Shown here one piece after another: positions 1 through 11,988 of a stretch of 64,000 bases of DNA. Location of the stretch: contig NC_034015.1 in NCBI RefSeq assembly GCF_000346465.2, forward strand, positions 9,108,923 to 9,172,922. Reading direction: 5' to 3'. The number at the start of each line of letters is the position of its first letter. Within the stretch, counting starts at the first letter, position 1. The DNA comes from Prunus persica. Taxonomy: Eukaryota; Streptophyta; Magnoliopsida; Rosales; Rosaceae. Made by a program: the position numbers and the translations under genes. The notes beneath the pieces are model-generated. The model saw nothing but the letters and a program-made list of their open reading frames with translations, had not been told where the DNA came from and ran no database searches.

Positions 1-128
1 TCTCTTCTTTTTTTCTTTTTATCTGATGCTAATTCATATAATTACAGTCTACTGAACAATTGTTTTTGTTTTCATTCAACCGCTTCTAATGTCTGTCATC
101 ATCTTTCTTCCTCTCATCTTCTTTACAG

Positions 129-1057
129 ATATGCTTTGGAACTTCATGTCATTCATTTAAGCTCTACTCATAAGATTGCTGTTATTGGAATTGTGTACAA
201 ATATGGCCGGCCTGATCCCTTCCTTTCGAAGGTATTTCTGTTAGCCGCTAAACATTCATAAATTTGAATGCACATGATGGATGCATGCGTAATAGATTGA
301 TTGTAACATTCCCTGTATTCTTCATGTAACTCCATTTCTTTGCTGCAGAATTGGTTGAAATGATTTAACAATTACAGGGTTTTTTTTCTCATAAAAAGGC
401 TATGAGTTCCAACTTTTCTCATGAAATGAAAACACATAAGGGCTATATACTTTGACATTTTAGCAGCTGAATTGTTTCATATTTCAGATTTTGTGTTCTT
501 TACTTTATTTATTTATGTATTTTAAATATATTCCATTGTGGCAGCTGCTCCACCACATAAAATCAGTTGGGACAAAAGAGGTTGACATAGGGATGATTAA
601 TTCTGGAGACATTAAGTTTGGAAGCAGAAAGTATTACAGATACATTGGTTCTCTTACAGTTCCTCCCTGCACTGAGGGTGTAATTTGGACAATAGTCAAA
701 AAGGTCTTTCACTAAAACAATCTGTTGGTTCTCTTAAATTTGATTCTTTTACACCAAAGATGCACTCATCAACATGTTAGTTTTCTTTTTATAGGTGAGG
801 ACAGTCTCGAGGGAGCAAGTTCGAGCGCTAAGGGAGGCTGTTCACGATGTAAGTTTTTCTTGTTTTCTTTTTTTGTGATCCACAACAAAAGCATATGTCA
901 TCTTCAATCTGTTGGTTTCATCTTCAATCTGAAGTTAAACTTCAATGTCTGTGTTTGTGGCTTTCAGGGATTTGAGGCGAATGCTAGGCCAACTCAGCAA
1001 TTGGATGGAAGACCAGTGTTGTTGTACACTCCAAGAGACAATGGAGGATCAGCTTAG
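129..1057 (+). CDS. alpha carbonic anhydrase, 3' part (partial gene)
   Basis: Reversible hydration of CO2 to bicarbonate by a zinc enzyme, in plants usually secreted or plastidial. Only the last four exons lie in the window: 129-231, 544-703, 795-848 and 968-1057, stop TAG at 1055-1057. Exon 129-231 has the ELHVIH stretch, where the second His matches the third zinc ligand of alpha-CAs, followed by [12 protein letters not shown]. Exon 544-703 has [14 protein letters not shown], the family's LTTPPC..GV.W substrate-pocket signature. The last exons encode the [15 protein letters not shown] helix and the typical end [16 protein letters not shown]. Signal peptide and the first two zinc histidines must lie upstream of position 1. 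The donor after 703 reads GTCTTT, a weak but usable site. A polyadenylation-like AATAAA is at about 1140. The family call is secure; the exact member is not resolved. Confidence 0.93.
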
Positions 1058-1611
1058 GTCTATAAAAATTGAAGAGAGATGTGTTTATAATTTACAACCA
1101 CACTTTGGAACATATCCCAATTTCTTGGGTGCTTCTGATAAATAAAAATTAATCATATACGTTTATGCACACTTTCAACCTTGAAATGCATCTTCTTCCA
1201 CACATGATTATGAAAGTTCAAAAACAGATTTTGACAGGGTCAAGTAATAGCCATTAAATCAAAATCAGATTAATCAAACAAACAAATTGGTGAATCGGGC
1301 TTTCTTTCTTTCTTTTTCTTTTTCTTTTTTTTTTTTTTTAAAACGACAAAGTGCTTTCTCTTCATGTCCTTCAAATTCCCTCACGACCCAACTCCTTTAA
1401 ACAGCACTCAATTCTTCCCCAACATCTTACCCACTTACCCATTAGATTGATCCCCAATTGAAAAATGACAGAGAAAACAAATGACAGCAGCATCAACCCA
1501 ACCCCGACAGCCACCCACTTCATAATTGCGTTTATGGGTTTTCTAACAATTAAATATTATTTTAATTTTATCCGAATGATACCCTTAAACATATTTGCAG
1601 TACGATATTTA
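1058..1611. other. 3' flank of the carbonic anhydrase gene, no gene seen
   Basis: Holds the probable 3' UTR (to about 1160), a pyrimidine tract of TTTC/T runs at about 1297-1340, and AT-rich unique sequence. No open frame with recognisable content. Confidence 0.6.
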
Positions 1612-2212
1612 TGTTAAACGTTAATGCACATTTGAGAGAGATTTCTACAAGACAGCAGAATTTTCTAGAATAATATAGAATGAAAAGTCGGTGGTTGTAT
1701 TCCCTAAACACTAGTTAATGAAGCTAGTAGAAAGCTCTAGTAGAAAACTACAATATATGGCTGAAATTACTTAGACAAAGTTGGTTACTGTGCAAACCGA
1801 CCTAACTAAGCAAAAAGCCAACTTAGATAGTCGGCAAATCAAGTGGAGTGAACCAATCAACTCCCAATCTATGTGGGAGCATAAAAGCTACCCAACCCAA
1901 GTTATGGGGAGTTAACAAAAGAACTCCCAATCTATGTGGAGTAGAACCAATCAACTCCCAAACTATTATTGAGTCAAGAGAGCTACTCAAAGCTAGCTAC
2001 GTTAGGGAGCTAATAAGCTCACTAATCAAAGTGTAAGGGCCAAATAGTCCAAACTAATCTAAGTGAATGGTGAAATAGTCTAAACTAATTCAAATCAAGT
2101 GTAGTGGTCAATAAGCCAATAAGTTAAGGAGGCCAATTAGCCTATATCATGCTATGTATTATTCTCCTCCAATATAATAAAATCACTTTGTTTTCCCCTT
2201 TTAATTTTAACA
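1612..2212 (+). mobile_element. Copia-like LTR (5' LTR of a broken LTR retrotransposon)
   Basis: The segment starts TGTTAAA and ends TTTAACA, a perfect 7-bp inverted terminal repeat with TG..CA ends. One base after the end comes a primer-binding site (2214-2225). An AATAAAA-type polyadenylation motif lies about 35 bp before the end, and the LTR contains repeated ACTCCCAATCTATGTGG blocks at about 1860-1945. No gag-pol and no second LTR are in the window, so only the left end survives. Confidence 0.6.
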
Positions 2213-2213
2213 G

Positions 2214-2225
2214 TGGTATCAGAGC
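2214..2225 (+). other. retrotransposon primer-binding site (initiator tRNA-Met)
   Basis: TGGTATCAGAGC is the standard plant Ty1/copia minus-strand primer site, complementary to the 3' end of initiator tRNA-Met. It sits one base after the CA end of the LTR at 1612-2212, which fixes the LTR border and orientation. Confidence 0.8.
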
Positions 2226-2277
2226 ATCACATACGCTCATCACACACCTACTATATTCCAACAATTTCACTAACCAA

Positions 2278-2453
2278 GCTTGTTGGTGCAGTGGTAAATG
2301 TGGTAAATGTTTGAGTTTGTGAGTTGGAGGTCTGGGGTTCAAAAATCAAAACCTCGCGAAATTCTGTACTGCTGCTGTTTGTCTGCTTGTCTTGCCACTT
2401 GTTGAGCTGCAACAATTGAATTCCTTTTTCTTTTCTTTTTTTAAAATTTTAAA
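2278..2453 (+). mobile_element. SINE-like tRNA-derived sequence
   Basis: TTGGTGCAGTGGTAAATG (box-A-like) at about 2281-2298 and GGGGTTCAAAAATC (box-B-like) at about 2334-2347 are spaced as in tRNA-derived plant SINEs. A T-rich tail (TTTTTCTTTTCTTTTTTT) ends near 2441. No clear target duplication was found because it abuts the LTR relic and the Harbinger relic. It could instead belong to the internal part of the broken retrotransposon. Confidence 0.4.
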
Positions 2454-2469
2454 TGTAACTTAAATTAAC

Positions 2470-3990
2470 GATTTAGATTAAATCTAAGCTATTTTAACGG
2501 TAAAAAAAAGATCTAACGGTTGAAATTTTTCAACCTCAAAACTCACTCCAAACTGTATAAATACTCATCCATTTATCAAATAATCTACCAAAAACATTTT
2601 ATCTATTTCTCAATTTATTTTTCCTTTGTCAATCTCATCAATCTCCTTTCATTCTTGTTGAAGATGTCCACAAAATCTCAAAAAGGTGTGAATTAGAGGC
2701 TCGAAGAAATGAGGCATTGTGCAAAGGTTGGGTTTCTGTCAGTGAAGATTGGGCTATTGGCACCAATCAAGCAAGCGATACATTTTGGAAACGTGTATAT
2801 CCAAAGTTTCTGGAAAATGATTCGGGCATTAGTGGACCTGAGCTACAAACTATCAAGTCATTGCTTCTCGGTTCAAAACTATCAATTAATAGTGTTATTT
2901 TTGGAAGGCATGCTTGACTAAGGCTAATACAAACCCACAAAGTGGCTCAAATCTACATGATGTGGTAAGTAACCATTCTTATTAAAACTTTAAAATTATA
3001 TTTGTAATTTTATTAAACTCCAAACTTAAATTTATTTTTTCATGCGTAGGACATGTATGCGAAAATGATCTTTCTTAATGATAATAAGCATCCAAATAGG
3101 CATTTCACGTTGTATCATGCTTGGGAAATCTTAAAAGATTGCCCAAAGTGGAATGATATAAATAAGCCTCCCACGCAACATTCTTCTGGAGCTAGTGCAA
3201 GTATGGTGAATTTGGATAACAACGCAGACGTTATTGGCATGCCTAGTACAAGGTCTGAGGGGCAAGATAAACAAAAGGCCGCAAAAAAAAAAAAAAAAAG
3301 AGGTGGGGAAGATGGCTAACCCTTCTCAACAAACAAGGGATAAGTACTTGGGGAATCATTGATTAAGCAAGGTATTGCTTTCGAGGAGGATAGTAGACGA
3401 AAGTTCAACATATTGGACAAGTTTGTCCAAGATCAAGCTTATGCTTATGCGTATCAGAAGCAACAAGATAAGAAAGCCCAAGAACAAAAAATAATGTCTA
3501 TGGACATGTCCAAATTTACTTCAAGAAAGAAGAAGTATTGGGGGGATAAACAAGATGAAATTATGCAAGAACATGCACAGGGTCAACGGTCTACCGTTAA
3601 TCCTGAAGACAACTCAGGGGACTATTATCCAAGCCCCCAAGATGGTGGTTATTAGTTTATTCTTATTGGGTTTCATGTATGGTGAATTTGAAGTATTGTA
3701 TGTTTTCTTTTGGAATAAAATTATATTTGTGGAATTTCAAATTTTTTAAGTCAAATTGTTCAAAAATTTTAATTATGAAGTTATTTTAAAAATTGAATGA
3801 AGAAAAGTTTTTCATTAAAAAAAAAATTAGACTTAAACTATTCTTAAACAATTTAATAAAGTTATGGACTTAAAATTTGAGTTCAGAGGGTTGGGATAAA
3901 AAACCATTTGAGTCCGGGCAAAACTCAAATAGTTACTTTTTGGAAGGGAAAAATTTGGGTTTAGCCCTAAATGGGTTGGAGAAGGCCTAA
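2470..3990 (+). mobile_element. decayed PIF/Harbinger element
   Basis: The unit has a TATA box (TATAAATA, about 2558), a decayed ORF1 gene (2664-3655) and a 3' end at about 3945-3990 with the GGGTTTAGCCCTAAATGGG..GGAGAAGGCC sequence that looks like a Harbinger-type terminal repeat. The matching 5' terminal repeat was not found; the SINE-like and LTR relics lie where it should be, so the 5' end is probably lost. No DDE transposase ORF is present. Confidence 0.5.
2664..3655 (+). pseudogene. PIF/Harbinger ORF1 (Myb/SANT-like DNA-binding protein), broken
   Basis: In autonomous PIF/Harbinger elements the ORF1 product binds element ends and helps the transposase. Pieces in shifting frames match the family often annotated in plants as GST-T3-like or NAM-associated: the segment around 2715-2800 (CKGWVSVSEDWAIGTNQ, then FWKRVYPKF), TKANTNPQSGSNLHD at about 2917-2962, the HPNRHFTLYHAWEILKDC helix after 3083, and a basic-acidic C-terminus (FEEDSRRKFNILDKFVQDQ). 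A plausible intron runs 2965-3049. Damage: the first ATG frame (2664) stops at TAG 2694-2696, the frame shifts before about 2710 and near 2910, and a long A tract at about 3282-3299 breaks the frame again. It cannot make the full protein. Confidence 0.7.
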
Positions 3991-4836
3991 GAGAGTGGGA
4001 AGCAAAAGGGATGGTTTAGCCATTTTATTTTATTCATTTGAAAACCTCTTATCGTGAACAATAATACCAAACATAATACCAACTTGTCCAACCTATTAAT
4101 CCGGTACTGTTACCAAACATTCAACAATGACAAACATAATACAGTAGATTACAATTCAGTCCAGTCCAATACACAATGATTGAAATAGTAGACCCGTCCA
4201 GGGTGCCGAACAAACCTTAAATCATGCAAACTGGCCGGCACAGCATTCTCCATCTGTGATCAGATATAGATACAAACTTACAGTTTTGGGGACCTAGTTA
4301 AAATGCTATGCTGGGCTCTCCTTTTCCCTTCTGGAATGGTAGTTCAAAGTCTAGATTTTCTGTACATAAGAAGCACAACCAATAAAAAGGACCTAAAAGA
4401 AATAAGCTGTGAGAGAATATCATAGCAAAAAAAGTATTATCAGTTGCTTGACACATGATTTAGGTTTTTCTTTCTTTCCCCGTGGCTATAGACCACGATC
4501 AAGGGGTAATCCCTACCACCATTTACCAAGTAAAACATTTCTTCTCCCCAAATCCCTCTAACCCAACCCAACCTTCTTCCTTACGTTTCTGCTCAAATTT
4601 TCTTTGACTTGTCTCAATGCCCAGTGAGTGAACCATCAACCATGTGCTGAAGACTGAAGTCTAAACTAAACCCATCAACATTGTAGAAAGAACTGAAACC
4701 AGCAACTATTAACATCCAAAACTAACACTAGTGTTCCTCTCTTTTGCCATTCCAATTCCTTATGAGCCCATCTACACTTTAAGCACCACTCTACGCTCTT
4801 CTACTATGTACCGTCTACATTTCCACATTTCCACTT
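3991..4836. other. intergenic, no gene seen
   Basis: AT-rich sequence between the Harbinger relic and the 3' side of the PTST1 gene. It contains one copy of a repeat shared with the PTST1 3' end (4451-4493) and pieces similar to a PTST1 intron (see findings). No coding content recognised. Confidence 0.5.
4451..4493. repeat. copy of PTST1 3'-end sequence
   Basis: 43 bp here match 5261-5303, just past the PTST1 stop codon, with about 4 mismatches (core CTTTCTTTCCCC.TGGCTATAGAC). The copies are about 810 bp apart in the same orientation, suggesting an old local duplication. Confidence 0.65.
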
Positions 4837-4837
4837 A

Positions 4838-4866
4838 TAGGGTTTAGGGTTTAGGGTGTAGGGTTT
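4838..4866 (+). repeat. short interstitial telomere-type repeat
   Basis: Four near-consecutive plant telomere units (TAGGGTT/TTTAGGG), the third changed to TAGGGTG. They lie about 450 bp past the PTST1 stop codon. Short telomere-box tracts also occur as promoter elements or repair filler; this one has no visible gene start beside it. Confidence 0.7.
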
Positions 4867-5260
4867 CAACTTATAGGCCTTCCTAGGCAGAGCATCCAGC
4901 CTAAGCAAGACGCCCAGCTAAGACACTCTACTTCATGTTGACATTACACTTGAGTCCAAGTTGACATATTGAAATCGTTTCACATATACACAACTGCAGC
5001 AAAGAAAAACAAAAGCATCTGCACAAAAACTACACGTAGAAGATCCACTACAATGCATGTAGGAAGACTGTCACTCGTTTTTGCGCTGACATCCAATGGT
5101 CACTCAAAACAAAAGCAATGTTATTTCAATGGAATTATGATGAATTATATGCCTATTTTGATGCATCAAGTAAAAAACAATTCCACCAAATTAGAACCAA
5201 GAAATAATTGATGCATATATATAAGAAGAAAGTAATTTCATCGCATAAATAACAAAGCCG

Positions 5261-5303
5261 ATACATGATATAGGCTTTTCTTTCTTTCCCCATGGCTATA
5301 GAC
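5261..5303. repeat. PTST1 3'-end sequence duplicated at 4451-4493
   Basis: Partner of 4451-4493. It begins 7 bp past the stop codon of PTST1 and lies in its 3' UTR. Confidence 0.65.
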
Positions 5304-5309
5304 GTCGAG

Positions 5310-8300
5310 CTATTCCACGATTAACAAGTTATTTTTCATTAATCCTTCACCAACTGTAGGAAATTCTGGTGACAGCTTCCATTCTCCATCCACCAAGAAC
5401 TTGATTTCATACCTTCAAATATAATATTTTTGGGTAAGGATGAAGAAAGGGAGTAAGAATAGGAATAGTTGAGTGACTAGGTACCTTCCAGGTCTGAGCA
5501 TTAATGTTGTCGAGAATGCGGTGAAAGAACCAGTATACTCCGATGATAAATGTTCTCCTTGACTCCAACCATCGAAAGTGCCCATAACTTGCACACTCTG
5601 TGACACCAAAATAAAAACAAATTTTGTTTTAAATTTGATGCCTAAATACCTAATCTATAGAACCAAAACTTTAAAATTTCATTCAAGGGCTGTAATTTTC
5701 TGCTTTTGCAATTTTATGCCAGCCTAACAAGGACTAGGACTCAGCACCAGTAGTATCATTGAAGACATAACAGGTATTTTGTAATAAAATTATTATATTT
5801 ATCAGGTCCCCTTAAACCTTGAAAACTCAGAAGATCTTCTCGGGTTGGATTAATCAACTGGGTTAATTGATCTGGTGAAACCTACTTAAGCCAACACCCC
5901 CTTGTCCTTCCTTATCAGCGTCGACCAGATTCATCACAGCCTCCACACTTGAAAACAAACTTCATAACCAACACCATGTTCAACAGTTGTCTCACACCCA
6001 CCAGAAGCCAGGGCTCAAGATCAGCCACAACAACATCCAGGTCGTCGATGAATATCCTTCAAACATTAGCACTGTCGTGCCACCTTACAGGTTAGACCCT
6101 CAGAAAATGACTAGTTCTATCCATATGGAATGGATCAATTGCAGTTGACAACAAATTTATAAGCACACATAAATTTTTATTTCAGTGCCTATGTCAGTTC
6201 AGGAATTGAAATATGACTTTAGGATAGAATGTATAGAGTGCTGTCAAGGACTCAATTGGAAAACTCTAGACTAGAGGAAGAAGCTGGTCAGCGCCCCCGG
6301 TAAACAGTAGGCATGGCATGGTCCTGCCTGCCGGAGCTGTCCCTTGCCAGAAATAAAAATAAGAATACTTTAAATTATTAAAGGGAGCAGATTATGTTTT
6401 TTTTTTTTGTGGTGTCATATGCCTGTTAGCAGGTGATCATGATCTTTGAAATGTTTTCCAATGGCGTTAAACTTCTAAAACGTCTCTATATAGGGGGCCA
6501 AACTCGCTTTTTGAGGTAACAAATTACACAGACCACAGAGAGCTCCAACACTTTATACTGAATATCCAATCCTCCTTCCCGAATTTTCCATCCTCAAGTG
6601 ATTACAATAAAGGGTTGAACACAGCTTAGAGACGTCTGTCTTCATCATACGTCCTTTTGCTTTGCAATGAAGTGACCCATATGATCATATTTCAGAAATT
6701 CACTCACTATTACCACACTCCATAATTTCAAGTTATTTTCATACAAGGTTGAACACAGCTTTAGAGACATCTTCCTCATACGTCAACCCGTTTGCTTTGC
6801 AATGAAGTGACCCATATGATCATATTTCAAAAAGTCACGCACTATTACTGCACTCCATAATTTGAGGAAAATGAATGAAAATTATAAGGTTATATGCTTA
6901 CCTCAGCCATGCCATACCAAAATAGGGGAACCTCCTTGGATTGTACAGCATCAACATCCTTTATCTGTTCCTTCAACTTTTCATGTACAGCTTCACACAG
7001 ATACACACATGCAACAGTACTTTTGTCAGAACATATGGAAAGTTAACAAACATGGAAACAGCGACATGAAAGCAGTACAATTCAAAACAATTCAATATAA
7101 GTTGGGAAACCATATTTCTGAAACAAGAAAGACGACTACTCACTCATAATACATTGCCAAAGTCTAATTCTATCCCAATTCCCAACACAAATTTCAGAAG
7201 ATGAGAAAATAAGGAGTAACCCACATGTTTTAAGGGATATCAGAAACAATCTCTCTCAACTCAAGAATCCCATCCATTTGCACAAAAAACCGTACTTACT
7301 CCAAATGACTGATGTCAAGAAAGAGTTTTACTCAAGGGGTAATCCTTACGTTTCTGCTCTAAATCTCAACTATTATAAGTGATCCTTTTTCCCATTTTCA
7401 CTCCTCTCCGAAGTGGTCTTTGTTCCTATATTATCTTTCTTAGTACTTTTTTATTTGATAATTGTAGTCTGTATGTATTTTATTTTGATTATTCGGATAA
7501 GATGCTCTGAAAATAGATTTAATTTTTAATCAATAAACATGATCTGGGAAAAATCTAGAATTTTCTGATGAGAAAGTGAGGTGGATATAAATTCACATCT
7601 CAAGGCACCTATTAATGCAATGGCTCAATTTCATTTGTGGAGGCAATGTACCTTAGGAGGACCATCATGCTATAAAAAGAGAGAAAACTATATATTCCTT
7701 GTACACAATCCTCTAAGATGCTTTCAAATGCATTTGCTCAGTTAACAGAAGGAGATACAGTTTTTAGCAGCAAAAGGAAAGAGAATAAGGAAGAAGGAAT
7801 AAATAAGTCATGCTAGAGCAAGTTACCTTCTAAACGGGAAAGAAGGTGAGACTGAATGTATTTCCCATTAATCTTTCTTGAACCTTGTGGAATGACAGAT
7901 TTAGTGTTTTCTTCTGCCAATTTCACCAAAGCCTGCCATTAGAACAACTAAAGGAATCATGACATCACAAGTCTTCGACTATATTCAATCACGTGAACCG
8001 TGATGCATGACAACATAGCCTTTAACATGAGTCATTTGACCTAGGATGCATTTAGAATTTAATTTTCTGCAAATCCTCCACAACGTTTTACAACGAAGAT
8101 TTTCAGAGAGTCTGAGTTAGTCCTTAAGGGTCTATTTGGTTCTAAAAGAAATTAAAATATAGGAAAGTAACTCCCTATTATTCTTTTGTGATTTTTTTTA
8201 CCAAAAAAGTTGTGTGGGCAGAAGGAAAGTCTTCAAACTTTCTCGTAAGTTTCACATCCAGATTTGACAAGAATTACATAGCTATCCAGGATTCAGTAAG

Positions 8301-10940
8301 CCCACTGTAAAGTTGGTTTGGGTTCTAGTTGGGATTCAGTTTTGAACTTATTTTTCACTTAGTGGTCAGTTTTTATGTGTTACGTTATTTGCCAGATGAC
8401 AGTCAAGCAAGTTTTCAAGTATTCCTGAAGGTTTAACACTAGATAGCTACTAAAGTAATCAAAGCTAGGGCTGCTGTAACACTTGTATACATACTTGCTT
8501 AAGAGAATTAGTATGCAGTTTTCAGGAAAAAGAATCAGATTGTAGAATTCTCATGGGTCTCGTGCCCTAAGACTTGTTTATCTACATTCCAATTTTGATC
8601 CTATTTTTTTGTGTCTCCTTTTTATGTTGGTTAACTTATCACTGGACATCTTTTTTCTTGTACACTGACTGCTACAGAAACCAGAGAGCAGCTTACACTT
8701 GTCTTCTACTATCCAACTCCACTTTAACTGTTAAATGCCTTTTCTCCACCCAACCAAATCCTAGAACCTACAGATTTTCTAAGCTTAGCATACAACTTAA
8801 GCAACTTTCAAGCTTGTCTAGTATCTCAAAGCAGAGTTGCAGTGAAAGAAGCAATCTGATGCGGATGAGGGACAACTACCATTCTTGCACTATGATGGGA
8901 ATGGTATGAGTAAAGTGGTTGTCGTAGTGGTTAAAGGTTTATGATATAAAGATCCCATTTTTTATGTTTGGACTGCTAAGAGAATACTTCTGACTATGTT
9001 AGCAGAATGAAGTCAAGATGGCTCTTGAAATTAGGCAATAACAGACATCTAACTAAATGCAATTTGCACAGGATATGATTCCAACAATATATCAAAGTCA
9101 AGAGATTCAAGACTGGAATTATTTTCTCCTTCCACATGGTGCTTGACCTACAACCATTTTAGTATTACAAAAGGTTTTGTAGAGTGTTAAAGTGGCGACA
9201 CATGGAAGTAAGAATCTTGATCTCTTGAGACTTAGATTACTCACATGTGATTAAAAAAAAAAAAAAAAAAGCTGATCTCTAGGGACTTAAATTACTCACA
9301 AGTGATAACATTATGCTCATGCAAGACGTGCAGACAACCACCAGTCGTAAAATATGTAACCTGAATTTCAAGTTCCAAGACAGCAAGTTCACTTTTGAAG
9401 TTAACCAACGCATCCTCCTTTATATGCAACTGTAGAGATAATGGATCAACATAAGATGCCAAATCTATTACACTTGATAGAAAAATCAAATGAAATAACC
9501 ATATAAACATCCACGCTCTCTCCAATTAATAACACCCAAGAATTATAGTTACATGTATGTTAATTTTCTTGATACAGTTAAGACAAATGAGATATCATAT
9601 GAAGAAACTAATTTGAAACAGAAACTCATCAAATACATTTTTAATTTTTTCTCACAAATGATGAAAGAGGTGTGTGCATCTTCATCCTTCAGTATATTCA
9701 ATTCAACCACCTTCAAGTTAGAAATGAGATTGTGAATACGTGAACCTTTTTATATCTATAAATTTGATATACTCATATGCCAAACAAGCCAACAACTCAA
9801 TTTTAATATTAATGCTTTCATCTCTCAATTGGACCCACTAAGCATTAATCTACGTTCCTGTTGTCTGAGTCTTTACTCTTCAGTCCTATGCTTTTTGCAC
9901 CAACCCCATGAATTAACATGCCTACTGCTGCTAGAATGCATTCCTAAATGGATATCAATCCAGTCAAATCTATGAAGATATCAACATAGATGGCAACATA
10001 AAATGTGGGCCACTGCAATAAATGATGAAGATGAATTTAAATGGCACACTAAAGTAGGAGTCGATTTAGAAAGGACATTGTATGAATACATACAAACCTG
10101 CCGTTTGAGGAACCGATTTTGTTGATTGGCTTCACTTAGTTTTTTAATAAGCTTTGTTCTTTCAGAATCAGCCAGCAGTAACTTCAACTGATATAGAGTT
10201 TTAACATAAGTTAGCTCTTGAGATTTAAAACTGAAGTAGCCAGGAATGCTAAACCAATAGAAAAAGGAAGTTCATGCATTCGAATGTTGTCAAGGATTTT
10301 TTATTTATTTTTAAATCAAAACAATTCAGACCAGTGCATGAGTACCTCATTACTTCTTAAAGGTTGAGAAAGATGATTCTCCTGCGAATCTTTATGTGCA
10401 TATTCATCATTTCCACTATAAGTTTCTCCCTGAACAGATGATGATTCCTCCAAACTAGTGTGAATTGAATGCCTTCTCCAGAAGACATGGTTCAGTGAAT
10501 GCTTCCCAGTAGATACTTGACAATCTATCAACCTCTGATATCCCACCTTTAATTTCCAAGTAGTTACAATATGTGGAAGTGGGTGGATATTTCTCCAATC
10601 TAATTTTCTTGAACTTTCTCTTGACAACCACAGTACTTGGTTGTCAAGGGAACACCTGTCGAGATTATAATGATATAAGAATGAAACTGATAAATGCTTA
10701 ACAACATCAACAATGCCATGAATATGAAAGGCTATGGAGATTTACTATAAGCGATGTCAACTAACTAGATTGACAATGCAAGAGCAAATCGCGCAGAACT
10801 AAAGTTTTCGATAAGGGTCAAAACAAATGAACCAGGAAAAAAACAATGTGTGTATAGTGTTTTTTCAACTACTACGTGGAGGAATCATCTTAATTTATTT
10901 ATAAAGGGGCAAAATTTTACCTCACAGTACCTATCTCCAT
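5310..10940 (-). CDS. PTST1: PTST1-like starch-granule targeting protein (CBM48)
   Basis: PTST1 is a plastid protein that binds granule-bound starch synthase through a coiled coil and starch through a C-terminal CBM48, delivering the enzyme to granules for amylose synthesis. Coding exons on the minus strand: 10921-10940, 10346-10655, 10098-10187, 9361-9429, 7827-7932, 6902-6990, 5485-5597, 5310-5412, totalling 900 nt and 299 aa, close to the usual PTST1 length. Residues 1-110 are low-similarity with a plastid-targeting look. Residues about 111-225 are coiled-coil (KLIKKLSEANQQNRFLKRQ, then VNFKSELAVLELEIQ) followed by IPQGSRKINGKYIQSHLL. Residues about 229-299 are CBM48 (VQVMGTFDGWSQGEHLS, then YEIKFLVDGEWKLSPEFP). 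Start chosen at ATG 10938-10940 because splicing with donor AG|GTAAAA is the only combination seen that keeps the frame into exon 2, which has no Met. The N-terminal exon is the least certain part. Confidence 0.88.
6613..6864. repeat. tandem duplication in a PTST1 intron
   Basis: Two copies of about 118 bp, 6613-6730 and 6747-6864, share GGTTGAACACAGCT, TTTGCTTTGCAATGAAGTG and CACTCCATAATTT. The second copy ends about 37 bp from the exon at 6902-6990, so the duplication lies in the intron that follows that exon in the transcript. Confidence 0.8.
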
Positions 10941-11156
10941 GTTGATAGGTTCCTCCTGAAAAATTGATATAACAAAAAGAGGGTCACGATCCTAACTTGG
11001 TCGTAGAAACATGCTAGAACCTGGGATAACTCAACAATTCTCTTAAATCAAAATGATAATTATGAACTTATTTTTTATTTTATTTTTAAAGAAACTAAAG
11101 GGAGCAACATGGAAAAGGATCTGGTATAATCTCAAACGATACCTCCACCCCGACCC

Positions 11157-11160
<4 letters not shown>

Positions 11161-11212
<52 letters not shown>
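11161..11212. repeat. (CA)n microsatellite
   Basis: About 26 uninterrupted CA units in the long 5' intron of the PTST1 gene, between the 5' UTR exon and the start-codon exon. Confidence 0.97.
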
Positions 11213-11213
<1 letters not shown>

Positions 11214-11716
11214 CACAGTTGCTCCGCCATTAAGCTAAATAGAGCACCGTAATTTATCATAAACAAACCAGAACTTGCAAAAACTCCATCATTGATGATT
11301 TATAGCGGAGGAACTTTCAACCTCTTTTCATGTACTTCTCTGTCAAAAGGATACAATCACTAATGATGGTAATTCATGTGCAATAGTTTTAATTTACTTT
11401 AACCGCACAATCTAATTAAATTAAGCATCACGCTGTAGCAAAGTGACAATTTTTGACCCGTGGTTGCAAAAAATCAGCTCAAAACACACAGCCCCCAGCA
11501 CCCAACACGCACAATACAATTAGAGTTTTCATAAAAATGGTTTCTTTTTTTCATGATTTCAGAGTAAACCCATCAATTGAACAATGGAGTTGAACCATTA
11601 TTGCATAGCAGAGTGATGAATACATTTTCGTACACGGGTTGCCTCAAATTTGAATAAAAACAATAACAATACAAATCAAATCAAAAGAAGAAGAAAAAGG
11701 ATATGAATTGACTTAC

Positions 11717-11894
11717 TGAAAGATTGTGATTAGCAGCTCTGGTTAGCACTTAGGCAGCAAAGATGGTGTGAAGAGACGAGATGGTTGGAGGAGGAGTTAA
11801 ATTAATGGAGAAAGAAAGGGGTCAATGAAGGCATTTTTTAACCAATAAAAAGAGGCCACATGTATAATTGCCACGTTTGCATTGTTATATAAAT
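11717..11894 (-). promoter_or_regulatory. PTST1 5' UTR exon and TATA box
   Basis: On the minus strand a good splice donor (A|GTAAGT) ends a non-coding exon at 11717. A TATA-like ATTTATATAA lies at 11885-11894, suggesting transcription starts near 11860. The next exon is 10921-10955, which has the chosen start codon. The Pack-MULE left end (11989) lies only about 95 bp upstream of this TATA box. Confidence 0.5.
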
Positions 11895-11988
11895 TGTGGA
11901 TATGATATGTGGCAAATTGGAGTTTCAGTGTCGTACGTGATGGGTAAAGGCCCAATTTGGTATTTCGAACAAAAATACTAAAATTAAA

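Noticed and set aside
1848..2036. 62-aa ORF within the LTR
   Set aside because: It is a translation of the repeated ACTCCCAATCTATGTGG blocks of the LTR, with no protein similarity.
8905..8960. tRNA/SINE-like words in a PTST1 intron (GTAGTGGTTAAAGGTTT)
   Set aside because: Only a weak box-A resemblance, no box B, no tail.
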